Positions 37,299 to 47,061 are shown, counted from the stretch's first letter. The stretch is 64,000 nucleotides of DNA from Anditalea andensis (GCF_000714815.1 NZ_JMIH01000011.1:117767-181766), one strand, 5' to 3'. The notes: generated by a model from the letters alone, not told the origin. Program-made: numbers and translations.

Positions 37299-38042
37299 TT
37301 ATTTTATACCTGAGATAATATATTCCTTGCCGTCCTCTGCCACTTCATATTGGATATCCGCTTTAAGATGAAGCATCTCTTCTCCTAGATGTGTGAGAAG
37401 TAATCTTTTACAGTTTAAATCTTTATTGGATAAAACCTTGTAAGACAAATGGCCAGCACTTTCTGTGCTATAAAAATTACATTCACAGATGAATAAATCT
37501 GCTTCATCAGACAAAGGGATGATTTCCTCTGTCCATTCGGTATCCCCGGAATAAGCGATAGTTACACCATCCACTTCCATTCTTACTCCATGAGGAAGGG
37601 TATCTGGGGAATGGATGACAGGAAAGGTTTTTATGACCAGACTTCCGAGGTCCAACTGCTGATGGGCACCATAAAATTTATATATAATATTCAAATCAGA
37701 TAAAATGTCTGAACCCGGATAAAACAAATCAGCTGCTGCTTTCAGCTTATCGTCCATCCCTATAGGACTGACGATATAGAGCGGCTTTTCCCTTTTGTTT
37801 TTCTTTTCTTCTAACAATAAAAATATTAACCCACCGAAATGATCCCCATGAAAATGGGAAATGATCACTGCATCTATGCTATGGGTAGGTATGCGATGCT
37901 TTTTTAAGGCCAGCAGGGTAGTCGCCCCGCATTCCAGCAAGAAATTAATATGCGAGGTAGAAAAGAAAAAAGCACTGTTAAATTTGCCTCCACTGCAAAA
38001 AGCATCTCCGCATCCCAGAATTTTTAAATTTATGCAGGCCAT
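37299..38042 (-). CDS. MBL-fold metallo-hydrolase (RNase Z-like)
   Basis: 247 residues with the metal motif SHFHGDHFGG, a second His in FPVIHSPD, an Asp in YSGDTEWTEE and a final LLLTHLGEE, i.e. the complete dinuclear zinc ligand set of the beta-lactamase fold. The arrangement is closest to the RNase Z / PqsE-like short forms without an exosite arm. The substrate is not evident and it could be a phosphodiesterase. It is a single leftward gene converging on the DUF2892 terminator. Confidence 0.85.
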   Translation of the reverse strand: MACINLKILGCGDAFCSGGKFNSAFFFSTSHINFLLECGATTLLALKKHRIPTHSIDAVIISHFHGDHFGGLIFLLLEEKKNKREKPLYIVSPIGMDDKLKAAADLFYPGSDILSDLNIIYKFYGAHQQLDLGSLVIKTFPVIHSPDTLPHGVRMEVDGVTIAYSGDTEWTEEIIPLSDEADLFICECNFYSTESAGHLSYKVLSNKDLNCKRLLLTHLGEEMLHLKADIQYEVAEDGKEYIISGIK

Positions 38043-38182
38043 ATGTAGGGATTTTAAATTATGTGGAATAAATATTGATTCTAAGAGATAAAGGATTATT
38101 TATTTATAACAAAAAGGAGCGGCAGGGGTTTTTAAAACCAGTAAGCAAATTTTTACGGATAAACTGATACAACCAATCTACT

Positions 38183-39112
38183 ATGGCTATTTTTGAAGAA
38201 AAAGTAACGTTAAAAAAATTATGGGAAGTGTTAAAAGCTTCAGGTAAACGATGGAATGATGCCGACCCTTTTCGGCAGGCTGCCATCATCTCCTTTTATG
38301 CTATATTGTCCCTACCTGCCCTATTGGTAATTATCATCAGTATAGCGGGTTATTTTTTTGGGGAGGATGCCGTCTCAGGCAATCTATCCAATGAAATTTC
38401 CGAAATGATAGGATCAGATGCGGCTGTCATGGTGGAGGAATTGGTAGCCAATGCCAGTCAGGCCGAATCCGGTACCATAGGTATAATCATCGGAGTCGGC
38501 GTGATCATATTTGGTGCCACGACGGTGTTTTTCCAGTTGCAAAAATCACTTAACCGCATCTGGGGCGTGATGCCTAAGCCGGGAGGGGCCATGAAAAAAT
38601 ACCTTGTGGACAGGCTTTTTTCATTTGGACTTATCCTTGTCATTGGATTTTTACTGTTGATTTCGCTGGTGCTTTCATCTATGATGGCTATACTCAGTGA
38701 TTGGCTACAGACCTACCTGCCTTCCTATTTATTCATATTGATCAATATTGTCAACTACCTGATTTCTTTGGGTGTGATAGCTACGCTTTTTGCTATGATG
38801 TTCAAAATGCTACCCGATGCGAAAATAGAATGGAAATCCGTATGGGTAGGTGGATTTCTTACGGCATTATTATTTGAGATTGGAAAATTTGGGTTAAGCA
38901 TATACTTTGGTACAGCAGAACCAGAATCAGTGTATGGGGCAGCAGGATCCATCGTCCTTATCCTGATCTGGATATCGTATGTGAGTATGATCCTTTTTTA
39001 TGGAGCGGAATTCACCCGTACCTGGGCAGTAAAATTTGGCCATGGCATAAAACCAAAAGACAATGCAATATTGATATCCGAGCATTATGACAACCCCTAT
39101 CTAATGGAGTAA
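38183..39112 (+). CDS. YihY/BrkB family membrane protein
   Basis: 309 residues with six membrane helices. The family opening AAIISFYAILSLPALLVIIIS, the middle TVFFQLQKSLNRIWGV and the end GAAGSIVLILIWISYVSMILFYGAEFTR (each part standard) identify it. YihY/BrkB proteins were once called RNase BN; the role is now regarded as unknown, with some members linked to stress or transport. Monocistronic. Confidence 0.9.
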   Translation: MAIFEEKVTLKKLWEVLKASGKRWNDADPFRQAAIISFYAILSLPALLVIIISIAGYFFGEDAVSGNLSNEISEMIGSDAAVMVEELVANASQAESGTIGIIIGVGVIIFGATTVFFQLQKSLNRIWGVMPKPGGAMKKYLVDRLFSFGLILVIGFLLLISLVLSSMMAILSDWLQTYLPSYLFILINIVNYLISLGVIATLFAMMFKMLPDAKIEWKSVWVGGFLTALLFEIGKFGLSIYFGTAEPESVYGAAGSIVLILIWISYVSMILFYGAEFTRTWAVKFGHGIKPKDNAILISEHYDNPYLME

Positions 39113-39343
39113 AAATAGTTTTGAGCATACTATTAGGATAAAACAGCCGGCTGAATAAAAAAATATACAGCCCGCTGTATTGATAGCCAATGTTAATAAA
39201 GCGTCAGTGCCCAAATCATTTTCTAATGATCTATAGTTCATCATTTAAATTTACCTCCATATCCGTTTTTTTTGATTTTTCAAAACCATTAGCCTCATGA
39301 CGTGTTGTTTTTATAATTACTATAAACCATAAAATGACTTATT

Positions 39344-39592
39344 ATGAACAATGACCATAAAAATACACCTTCCCCACAGGGAAAATCAAATCCTTCAGAT
39401 CCCGGTACCGAAGACAAAGCAGCCATTAAGGAAGGCAGATCCAAAGAAGCACTGGAAAAAGAAGAAGCACTTAAGGACAAATACCTAGAAGAGGATGGTT
39501 CCATTCCTCCGCATTTGGAAGAAGGAACCAACCGAAACCCCGATAAAACCAAAAACAGTGAACCTACTTACGGAGGGACAAAGAGTAAATAA
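39344..39592 (+). CDS. small disordered hydrophilic protein
   Basis: 82 residues with no hydrophobic core and very rich in Lys, Glu, Pro and Asn (EKEEALKDKYLEEDGSIPPH), so probably intrinsically disordered. No homologous family recognised. A real gene is supported by an ATG, a preceding AT-rich promoter-like region and a strong terminator 5 bp after its stop. Such proteins in Bacteroidota often lie among general-stress genes, which fits YihY, DUF302 and YtxH in this window. Confidence 0.65.
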   Translation: MNNDHKNTPSPQGKSNPSDPGTEDKAAIKEGRSKEALEKEEALKDKYLEEDGSIPPHLEEGTNRNPDKTKNSEPTYGGTKSK

Positions 39593-39597
39593 CCAAA

Positions 39598-39626
39598 GAC
39601 CTGGGTTTTATCCAGGTCATTTTTTT
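39598..39626 (+). terminator. intrinsic terminator
   Basis: GACCTGG/CCAGGTC seven-base stem with a 7-nt loop and T7 shortly after, directly following the 82-residue gene. Confidence 0.9.
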
Positions 39627-39643
39627 AACCTAATGGTTTGAAT

Positions 39644-40105
39644 ATGAAACAATTGATTTCAATAGTGGGGCTATATGTTCTTTTGATCATGTGCACGGTA
39701 GGCTGGAGAACTGTAAGCGCCCAAGAGTTTATCATAAAAACTAGTGAAAACAGTTATGCTAAAACCTTACAGAAACTCAAAGCTGAAATAAAATCCCAAG
39801 ATATGGAGCTGATCCAACATATCAATCATACGGAAGCAGCTGATAAAGTAGGTCTGGACCTTTTGCCTACAGCTGTAATCATCTTTGGTAATCCTAAAGC
39901 TGGTACAATATTGATGCAAGAAGACCCGAGAGTGGCTATAGAGCTTCCCCTACGTATACTCATATGGAAAGAAAATGAAATTACCTATTTAGGATTCCAA
40001 GATCCAATCCGGCTTCTCCAAATGTATAATATTGAAACACAAATAGATATACTAGATAATATGAGACAGGCACTGGATCTAGTCACTAACGCCGCTATAC
40101 ACTGA
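39644..40105 (+). CDS. DUF302 exported protein
   Basis: About 153 residues counting from ATG 39644. The signal peptide ends at VSAQ. The DUF302 core follows, with FIIKTSENSYAKTLQKLKAEI, VGLDLLPTAVIIFGNPKAGT and PLRILIWKENEITYLGFQDP. DUF302 is a small alpha/beta domain of uncertain function, often found with oxidative or envelope stress genes. A weak hairpin follows 39 bp downstream. Confidence 0.85.
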   Translation: MKQLISIVGLYVLLIMCTVGWRTVSAQEFIIKTSENSYAKTLQKLKAEIKSQDMELIQHINHTEAADKVGLDLLPTAVIIFGNPKAGTILMQEDPRVAIELPLRILIWKENEITYLGFQDPIRLLQMYNIETQIDILDNMRQALDLVTNAAIH

Positions 40106-40143
40106 TTTTTAAGCCTACCAATCAAATAATTTGATACTGTGGA

Positions 40144-40178
40144 AAAATTAGCTTTTTCAGGGAATTTCAGCTAATTTT
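40144..40178 (+). terminator. possible terminator hairpin
   Basis: AAAATTAGCT/AGCTAATTTT perfect ten-base arms with a 15-nt loop after the DUF302 gene. The T-run is part of the stem, so termination is uncertain. Confidence 0.4.
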
Positions 40179-40299
40179 AAGTGTTGAATTGTATTCACAA
40201 GTCCCTTGGCCCCTTATTAAAACGTTGTCAACACTCCCATCTCCAGTTGTTCTACATGTTGGGTGGAATGTATTGGCAATTAAATTAAAAAAAACACCT

Positions 40300-41352
40300 A
40301 TGGATATCTCAGAAGTTTCCTCTGATAAGCTCGATCAAAAAAAAGAAAACATGAAAGGTTTGCTGTATCTTCCCACTGGCAGACAAATCACCCTACCCAC
40401 CGATACTACAAAGGTAGCCTATCAGACCAAGTTTTATAATACCGAAGAAATCTCGGATGAGACCCTTAATTTCAAATTCCTAATGCCTGCCATTGAGGTG
40501 GCCAAATCTGAAGATCTTGATTTTATTATAGGCTTTGATGTTTCTATGAACCGAATCATTCTGGCTTATAAGAATCTCGAAGATAAATTTCAGGCTTTCA
40601 ATGCACATCAGCAGGCTGCCCTCATCTGTGATCATGTGGTACAAACCGTAACAAGAGATAGGCCATATGGAGATTCTGGACTTCTCTTAGTAAAATCAAT
40701 GATACTTTCCGACCAGCTGGACAGTATAGCTACCAAAAATGGCGTCCCGGTTAAAGTATCGCACTCTGGAGTGGAAGCCTTAAAGGATACCATAGCGACA
40801 AATGATGATAGCCATGAAACAGTTATGGCGTTTGATGACAGAAATACGGTGATCCTGGACATTGATTTGGATAAAAATCCGGATCGTATCCTTGAACTGT
40901 TCCATTCATTCTTTACTTCCTTACTGTCCAAAGATCTGAGTATTCTGGATAAACATATAGACATCCAAACCAGGTATAGACTATATCTGGAAAAAACGTT
41001 CAATATCACAAGGGATACCAGTATAAAAAAACTGTTTGATAAATTCAGGACCAAACCACCTGAAGATGATCTGGCTGATGAACTTATCCTGATCACAGAT
41101 TATAAAAAGCAGACCTTCCAGAACAAACTGACCGGAAGGAAAGGGAAACACGATTTTGCTCAGATGGATATGGTACAGTTGGAGTATTCCAGTGGTTTAA
41201 AGATCACAGTGGAATCTTTTGAAGCTGAAAACAGGCTTGCCATACATTTGAGCAAATATACAAATTTTACCTTTAAGCCTAAATTTGCGGAAACGAGAAA
41301 GGCGCTTCATGATAGCCTACTTAAGACGGTAGTCACCCTGGGAAAAGTCTGA
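40300..41352 (+). CDS. degenerate phosphoglucomutase-like protein (pseudoenzyme)
   Basis: 350 residues counting from ATG 40300; the TTG at 40189 is less likely. The order of phosphohexomutase domains II-IV is recognisable. PAIEVAKSEDLDFIIGFDVSMNR followed by AYKN and NAHQQAALICDHV matches the family's AK..DLVI.TDPDADR and GNQ.GALL.DY. VKSMILSDQLDSIATKNGV matches the domain III start. ITDYKKQ and a final beta-hairpin match domain IV. The metal loop is lost (residues 78-85, GFDVSMNR, no DxDxD), and the phosphate loop RPSGTEPK is replaced by ESFEAENRL (305-313). Domain I with the phosphoserine is missing. Mutase activity is therefore unlikely; a binding or regulatory role is possible. Assignment is by eye. 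Confidence 0.7.
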   Translation: MDISEVSSDKLDQKKENMKGLLYLPTGRQITLPTDTTKVAYQTKFYNTEEISDETLNFKFLMPAIEVAKSEDLDFIIGFDVSMNRIILAYKNLEDKFQAFNAHQQAALICDHVVQTVTRDRPYGDSGLLLVKSMILSDQLDSIATKNGVPVKVSHSGVEALKDTIATNDDSHETVMAFDDRNTVILDIDLDKNPDRILELFHSFFTSLLSKDLSILDKHIDIQTRYRLYLEKTFNITRDTSIKKLFDKFRTKPPEDDLADELILITDYKKQTFQNKLTGRKGKHDFAQMDMVQLEYSSGLKITVESFEAENRLAIHLSKYTNFTFKPKFAETRKALHDSLLKTVVTLGKV

Positions 41353-41371
41353 TCCACATAAAAATTACTAC

Positions 41372-41410
41372 TGGCCCACTGTTCACAGACGGTGGGCCAT
41401 TTTTTTTTAT
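41372..41410 (+). terminator. intrinsic terminator
   Basis: TGGCCCAC/GTGGGCCA eight-base stem with a 12-nt loop and a long T-run, ending the phosphoglucomutase-like gene. Confidence 0.9.
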
Positions 41411-41542
41411 CGCACAGCATACTTTTTAATTAACCGATCACAACACCAGGTAGACGTTTATAGATAAATTAAAATCAGATTGGGATTTTATGCTTATTTT
41501 CGGGAACAGAGATCAACACATTACATCATAACATTTTAAACT

Positions 41543-43090
41543 ATGCGTAGAGGTACAATTTTGGTTTTATTCTTTTGGGTCATCTTCCTTCAGGTCCATG
41601 CTCAGGAAAAGAATGAAATAATCGAAAACATCATTAAAGAAGCAAATGAAAATTCCCAGCTGAAAAACCTGGCTTACGAAATGACCGATCTGATCGGCCC
41701 AAGGCTGGTAGGAACTCCCCAGATGCAGCACGCTCATGAATGGGCAGTCAAAAAATATGCAGAATGGGATATATCTGCCGAAAACGAACAGTGGGGTGTT
41801 TGGAGAGGCTGGGAAAGAGGCATCACCCACATCGATCTGGTCTCCCCAAGAGTAGTATCCCTGGAGGGCATGCAACTCGCCTGGAGCCCCGGTATGAAAA
41901 GAGCTGTCACTGCAGAGGTTATCATGATCCCGGATCTTGCTGATTCAGCTGCATTTAAAAACTGGCTTCCCAATGCCAAAGGGAAATTTGTCATGATTTC
42001 CATGATGCAGCCTACCGGACGGCCTGATTACAACTGGAAAGAGTTTGCCACTGAAGCGTCATTTGAAAAAATGAAAAAGGAAAGAACGGAACAGACCGAA
42101 GCCTGGGCCAGCCGCATTCAAAAAACCGGTTATAACCCGAGGACGATAGTGACAGCTTTGGAAGATGCTGGGGCTGCCGGTATAATAGCCTCATACTGGT
42201 CTGCAGGATTTGGAGTGAATAAGATTTTCGGGGCCAATACTAAAAAAATCCCTACACTGGATATAGCCCTAGAAGATTATGGCATGCTTTACAGGATGGT
42301 AGAAAATGGCGCAAAACCCCAAATCAGGGTATTGGCAGAATCAAAGGAACTGGGTGAGCAGCCTACCTTCAATACCATAGCCACCATACCGGGTACTGAA
42401 AATCCTGACGAATACATTATCCTCTCTGCCCATTTTGACTCTTGGGATGGTGGCACAGGGGCTACAGATAACGCTACCGGCACCCTCGTGATGATGGAGG
42501 CCATGAGGATATTGAAAAAAATGTACCCTAATCCCAAAAGAACCATCATAGCAGGCCACTGGGGCAGTGAAGAACAAGGACTCAACGGGTCTAGGGCCTT
42601 TGTAGAGGACCATCCTGAAATAGTAGATAATATTCAGGCTGTATTTAACCAGGATAATGGAACAGGTAGAGTCGTAAATATAACCGGGCAGGGCTTTTTA
42701 CATGCCTATGAATACATACCAAGGTGGCTTTCTGCCGTACCAAGAGAAATCAGTACGCATATAGAAACCAGTTTTCCCGGTACCCCGTCTGGTGGTGGAT
42801 CTGATTATGCTTCATTCCTGGCTGTAGGTGCACCGGCTTTCTCTTTAAGTTCGTTGAATTGGTCATATTTTAGTTATACCTGGCATACTAATCGGGATAC
42901 TTATGATAAAATTGTATTTGATGATGTGCAGAATAACGCTATCCTTACCGCCATATTGGCCTATATGGCCAGCGAAGATCCAGAAAAGACATCCAGAGAA
43001 AAAAGTGTACTTCCGGTCAACCCCCGAACAGGGACACAAATCAGTTGGCCCACACAAAGAAAAGCCACTAGAAAAGGTGGACTTGATTAA
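41543..43090 (+). CDS. M28-family exported zinc aminopeptidase
   Basis: 515 residues. Signal peptide (VLFFWVIFLQVHAQ), an N-terminal lid, a PA-like insert (~130-270), then the catalytic domain. The five zinc ligands are visible: H in LSAHFDSWDG, D in GATDNATG, the catalytic Glu pair in GSEEQGL, D in FNQDNGTG and H in WHTNRDTYD. It should cleave N-terminal residues from peptides in the periplasm or outside the cell. Monocistronic, with its own terminator. No type IX CTD is visible at the C-terminus. Confidence 0.92.
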   Translation: MRRGTILVLFFWVIFLQVHAQEKNEIIENIIKEANENSQLKNLAYEMTDLIGPRLVGTPQMQHAHEWAVKKYAEWDISAENEQWGVWRGWERGITHIDLVSPRVVSLEGMQLAWSPGMKRAVTAEVIMIPDLADSAAFKNWLPNAKGKFVMISMMQPTGRPDYNWKEFATEASFEKMKKERTEQTEAWASRIQKTGYNPRTIVTALEDAGAAGIIASYWSAGFGVNKIFGANTKKIPTLDIALEDYGMLYRMVENGAKPQIRVLAESKELGEQPTFNTIATIPGTENPDEYIILSAHFDSWDGGTGATDNATGTLVMMEAMRILKKMYPNPKRTIIAGHWGSEEQGLNGSRAFVEDHPEIVDNIQAVFNQDNGTGRVVNITGQGFLHAYEYIPRWLSAVPREISTHIETSFPGTPSGGGSDYASFLAVGAPAFSLSSLNWSYFSYTWHTNRDTYDKIVFDDVQNNAILTAILAYMASEDPEKTSREKSVLPVNPRTGTQISWPTQRKATRKGGLD

Positions 43091-43100
43091 TATATATCAA

Positions 43101-43131
43101 AACCTGGCGCTATTTAGCCAGGTTTTTTTTG
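43101..43131 (+). terminator. intrinsic terminator
   Basis: AACCTGGC/GCCAGGTT eight-base stem with an 8-nt loop and T-run, 10 bp after the M28 peptidase stop. Confidence 0.92.
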
Positions 43132-43210
43132 TTAACCTTAACTTATTGCTCTCCCCTGTAGTTAAAAGAAAACACAACCTAGCCATATCAGACCAACCTG
43201 TTTTAAAAAA

Positions 43211-44140
43211 ATGGACAACAACCTTAAACTGCCACTCCTGCCACTGGAAGAATGGAATAAAAGCAAAATTACCCTACACCTCTTTTTACAGATCATCGGA
43301 AAGGTTAAGTTGGCCATGATGCCACGTAAAAATCACTGGTGGAACATTTCCCTTAGGATTTCATCAAAAGGTATCACTACTGGTCCTATTCCCTACCAGA
43401 ATGGAACCGGCAGCTTTTCTATCGAAATCAACCTCTTAAAGCATACCGTCCAAATCAACAATGCCAAAGGTGAAGTAAGAAGATATGATCTTATATATGG
43501 GTTATCTGTTTCCAGGTTTTACGCACTCCTCACAGATCAACTCTATCAGTTAAATATTCCAGTCAGGATAAATAAAGACCAACCTTACGATTTGGAAATA
43601 AATGATCCCTTCAGCAAACTCACCCATATCCACCATTATGACCCAAACTATGTGCAGCGGTATTGGAAAATACTGCTGTGGACACACAATTGTTTTTCTG
43701 TATTTGAGGGCAGGTTCTATGGAAAGACCAGCCCGGTGCAGTTATTCTGGCATCATATGGATCTAGCTGTGACCCGGTTCTCGGGAAAAAGAGTCACCGA
43801 AAACAATATGAAAGGATCGGTGGACAGGGAAGCTTATTCTCATGAAAATATCAGCTTTGGATTTTGGCCAGGGGATGAAAAGGTAAAAGAACCGGGCTAT
43901 TATGCATATACCTATCCGAGTCCATCCGGGCTAATCAATGAAACCCTGTCTCCAGAAGAAGCAGTATGGGTGGATAATAACGGTAGTCCTATGGCGTTTC
44001 TATCCTATCATGAACTGATCAAAAGAAAAGATCCGGAAAAATCCCTGTTGGCTTTCATGGAATCAGCCTATCTGGCAGGTGCGGTACTTTCCGGATGGAA
44101 CATCCAAGAATTAGAGGTTCCTCCCGTCCAAGAAGTATAA
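43211..44140 (+). CDS. DUF5996 family protein
   Basis: 309 residues, cytoplasmic. Family features are LHLFLQIIGKVKLAMMPRKNHWWN, LISVSRFYALL-like central text, LFWHHMDLAVTRFSGKR, ENISFGFWPGDEKVKEPGYYAYTYP, and a late acidic-aromatic stretch. DUF5996 has no assigned biochemical role that I can name. It stands alone between two terminated genes. Confidence 0.8.
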   Translation: MDNNLKLPLLPLEEWNKSKITLHLFLQIIGKVKLAMMPRKNHWWNISLRISSKGITTGPIPYQNGTGSFSIEINLLKHTVQINNAKGEVRRYDLIYGLSVSRFYALLTDQLYQLNIPVRINKDQPYDLEINDPFSKLTHIHHYDPNYVQRYWKILLWTHNCFSVFEGRFYGKTSPVQLFWHHMDLAVTRFSGKRVTENNMKGSVDREAYSHENISFGFWPGDEKVKEPGYYAYTYPSPSGLINETLSPEEAVWVDNNGSPMAFLSYHELIKRKDPEKSLLAFMESAYLAGAVLSGWNIQELEVPPVQEV

Positions 44141-44197
44141 TCTCATTGCTTACTATCCATACACCTTAATACTTCATTAACCTAAAGGGGTTAATTC

Positions 44198-45580
44198 ATG
44201 ATCACCCAAATAAATCCTATGGAAAATAAAATAATGGGTATTTTGTCTATTATAATTTGGATAAGTTTTCCGGTTATAGATCTATATGGACAAACGCCAC
44301 ATCTCTCAGGTAAAATAGAGATCTCTGTCAAACACCGAACCCTTAGCTGCAACTTAAATTACGATCATATTCCTGAAGGCTACGAATTACTATTGAACCA
44401 GGCCTTTAAAAATCCAAACATCAAAGCAAATGATATAAGCATCCGAACCAATAAGAAAAATAATTCTGAAAACTATGTAGATGCTGTACAGTACGAACTT
44501 CCACCCAATACTCGAGGTAGTATCAACTTGGTCTACGAATATAGAGAAACCAGAGCCAAAAGGGATAAAATTGGCCCTTATGACTGGAAAGGGAATTTAG
44601 CCTTTAACCATAACTCCATCCGAGCATCAGAACAGACGGTTTGGTATCCGATATGGTATAACCCTACTGATGGAGTACAGCTTACTGATGTAAAGTACGA
44701 CTTAGAAATATCGTGCAATGACTGCAGTTCAATATTTTTAAACGGGAGTTTACCCCAGGGAGGACAGTATGGAACACTATCTTCGGATAAGGCTGTGCCC
44801 TTATTGCTTTTTGCCGGGAATTTTGATTTTGACATTCAACGGGGCATAGCGCTGGTCAATTCCCCACTGAAGGAAGAACAGGATATAGCTGTAATTGATT
44901 ATCTGGAAAGGGTAAAAGCCTTTTATGCCTCAAAGATACATATGAGTATAGGTCATGACCTGACCATTATGTCATCAGAACCCACCAGCGCGGACAATGC
45001 ATGGCTATTTGCGACCTATCCTACCATAGCCATCATAGGAACTGATCATCAGGGCATGAAAGGCTTTTTTAAAGAAGGTAATCTGGATGAGGTCAGGATC
45101 AGCTCGCTTGCACATGAAGTCGCCCATTATTATATAGGGAATGTCTTTCAGCCCCGTGGCCCACTTTTCTGGGTTCTTTTAGAAGGAGTGACAGAATACC
45201 TATCCTTACAGGCTAACAGACATATATTTGGAGATGCTTTTTACGATGCATTTCTAGAAAAATATAAAGAACAAGTGCAGGGATTACCATTTCTGCATCT
45301 TTCAGATATCGGCCATCAGGATGAAGTGAGCAGTCTTTACCGTTATGCCTATGTACCCCTGCTACTTACAGCCATTGAGAAAGAAATCGGAAATGATAGC
45401 ATGTGGCTATGGATACAGCAACTTATCTCCTATAAAGACACAGAGTATTCCGATTATGCATTTTTCAAAAAGTCATTCATCCAAAGCGGTTTAACTGAAA
45501 ACACCTTTACAGACTTAGAAACCAAATTTATAAACGGACCAAAGACCGGTTACCATATCCACAACACTGTATTCCCATAA
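44198..45580 (+). CDS. M1-like exported gluzincin peptidase, short form
   Basis: 460 residues with an N-terminal signal/hydrophobic segment (IMGILSIIIWISFPVIDLYG). The zinc site is HEVAH followed after exactly 18 residues by Glu in LLEGVTEYL, the M1 aminopeptidase spacing. An N-terminal beta region precedes it. The usual M1 substrate motif GxMEN is not seen before the zinc site, and the long C-terminal helical domain is absent, so it may be an endopeptidase or an atypical aminopeptidase. Starts at ATG 44198 and 44219 are both possible; the former has a weak purine-rich stretch (AAAGGGG) upstream. Confidence 0.75.
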   Translation: MITQINPMENKIMGILSIIIWISFPVIDLYGQTPHLSGKIEISVKHRTLSCNLNYDHIPEGYELLLNQAFKNPNIKANDISIRTNKKNNSENYVDAVQYELPPNTRGSINLVYEYRETRAKRDKIGPYDWKGNLAFNHNSIRASEQTVWYPIWYNPTDGVQLTDVKYDLEISCNDCSSIFLNGSLPQGGQYGTLSSDKAVPLLLFAGNFDFDIQRGIALVNSPLKEEQDIAVIDYLERVKAFYASKIHMSIGHDLTIMSSEPTSADNAWLFATYPTIAIIGTDHQGMKGFFKEGNLDEVRISSLAHEVAHYYIGNVFQPRGPLFWVLLEGVTEYLSLQANRHIFGDAFYDAFLEKYKEQVQGLPFLHLSDIGHQDEVSSLYRYAYVPLLLTAIEKEIGNDSMWLWIQQLISYKDTEYSDYAFFKKSFIQSGLTENTFTDLETKFINGPKTGYHIHNTVFP

Positions 45581-45590
45581 GCATCCATAT

Positions 45591-45616
45591 CGGATAGTTC
45601 TTATCTGTTTTTTATT
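45591..45616 (+). terminator. weak intrinsic terminator
   Basis: CGGATA/TATCTG six-base stem (one G-U) with a short loop and a T6-ATTT tail, 10 bp after the M1-like gene. Confidence 0.45.
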
Positions 45617-45828
45617 TAGTTGTATAATACCAACCCACTATTTATTGGGAAAAATTATATATAGCATGCATAAGGTAAGCTTTAACAGCCTTTTCGAATT
45701 AAAAAGAAAAGCTATCTTTTCGTAAAAAAATACAAACAAAATAGGTAGATAGGTGTTTAAATGTTAAATATTAAAGGAATTATACCTTAAGTAATCATTA
45801 CAAACATATTTTTAACCTATCCTATACA

Positions 45829-47061
45829 ATGAATTTCAAAAAAAACATCATCCCGCTGGGTACCTTAGCAGCCGCTCTATGTTGGTCATCACCTTCTGAA
45901 GCACAGGTCAAAGTGACCAATACTGTATTAGAAGAATCGATCGAAAGCGATGAAACCAACTTTAGATTGATAAAAGTAGTGGAAGGTCTGGAAAACCCCT
46001 GGGCAATAGCTTGGCTTCCGGATGGAAGAATGCTTATCACAGAACGGCCGGGAAGACTTCACCTCATAGATGGGGATAAGGTCACCGAACTCAAAAACCT
46101 ACCTCAGATAGATGTGGAGGAAGACATGAAGTCAGCGGATGACGGCGGAAACCAAGGTGGACTTTTAGATGTGGTGGTACACCCTGATTATACAGACAAT
46201 GGGTGGATTTATTTTACCTATTCCAGTCCCGGAGATGACGATTCCAACTTCAGTGGAGATGAGGAATACGCCACTGGTACTGCATTGGCAAGAGCTAAAC
46301 TGGCCGATGACAGCAGTGATCTGGAAGATCTGGAGACCCTCTATACCCAAATACCACGAACAGCTCCGGGAAGACACTACGGTTCACGAATCATATTCCC
46401 TGGCGATGGTAACGTAATCTTTTCTATAGGAGACCGAGGGATAAGATATCCTTCTCAGGACCTGACAGATCCTGCCGGGTCTATGATCAGGCTAAAAGAA
46501 GATGGAGGCGCCACTATGGATAACCCATTTGTCAACCAGGCACCAGGGAACCTACGACCTGAAATATATAGTTTCGGACATAGAAACAATCAGGCGCTGG
46601 CCATACATCCTACCACAGGGGAAATCTGGACAGCTGAGCATGGACCTGATGGAGGTGACCTTCTTTTTAAGATAGAAAAAGGAAATAATTATGGATGGCC
46701 CCAAGTGGCCTTTGCCCCTGAATATGATACTTCCGAACCGATTGGCATAGGGGAAGAAGCTCCGGGAGTTACGAAACCAATTCATATATGGAGAGATAAT
46801 ATGGCACCATCAGGTATGGCTTTTTACTTTGGGGGCCAGATTAACAGTTGGAACGGAAGTATGTTTGTCGGGTCCCTCGTTAAAGAACAACTTCACAGAC
46901 TTACCATAGAAGGAGATGAAGTTACTAATGAAGAAATCCTACTTAAAGAAAAAATAGGAAGAATCAGAGACGTTCGCCAAGGACCTGATGGGTTCTTATA
47001 TATCGCAACGGATGAAAAAGAAGATGGGGCTATCTACAGATTAGAACCTACAAATAATTAA
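45829..47061 (+). CDS. PQQ-dependent soluble aldose dehydrogenase-like protein
   Basis: 410 residues: signal peptide ending near SPSEAQ, then a six-bladed propeller of the GDH-B/YliI family. Visible signatures are LENPWAIAWLPDGRMLITERPG, GLLDVVVHPDYTDNGWIYFTYS, the catalytic His region PGRHYGSRI, IYSFGHRNNQAL and EHGPDGGD. It would oxidise aldose sugars in the periplasm using pyrroloquinoline quinone. No PQQ synthesis genes are in the window, so the cofactor may be acquired or encoded elsewhere. Confidence 0.88.
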   Translation: MNFKKNIIPLGTLAAALCWSSPSEAQVKVTNTVLEESIESDETNFRLIKVVEGLENPWAIAWLPDGRMLITERPGRLHLIDGDKVTELKNLPQIDVEEDMKSADDGGNQGGLLDVVVHPDYTDNGWIYFTYSSPGDDDSNFSGDEEYATGTALARAKLADDSSDLEDLETLYTQIPRTAPGRHYGSRIIFPGDGNVIFSIGDRGIRYPSQDLTDPAGSMIRLKEDGGATMDNPFVNQAPGNLRPEIYSFGHRNNQALAIHPTTGEIWTAEHGPDGGDLLFKIEKGNNYGWPQVAFAPEYDTSEPIGIGEEAPGVTKPIHIWRDNMAPSGMAFYFGGQINSWNGSMFVGSLVKEQLHRLTIEGDEVTNEEILLKEKIGRIRDVRQGPDGFLYIATDEKEDGAIYRLEPTNN

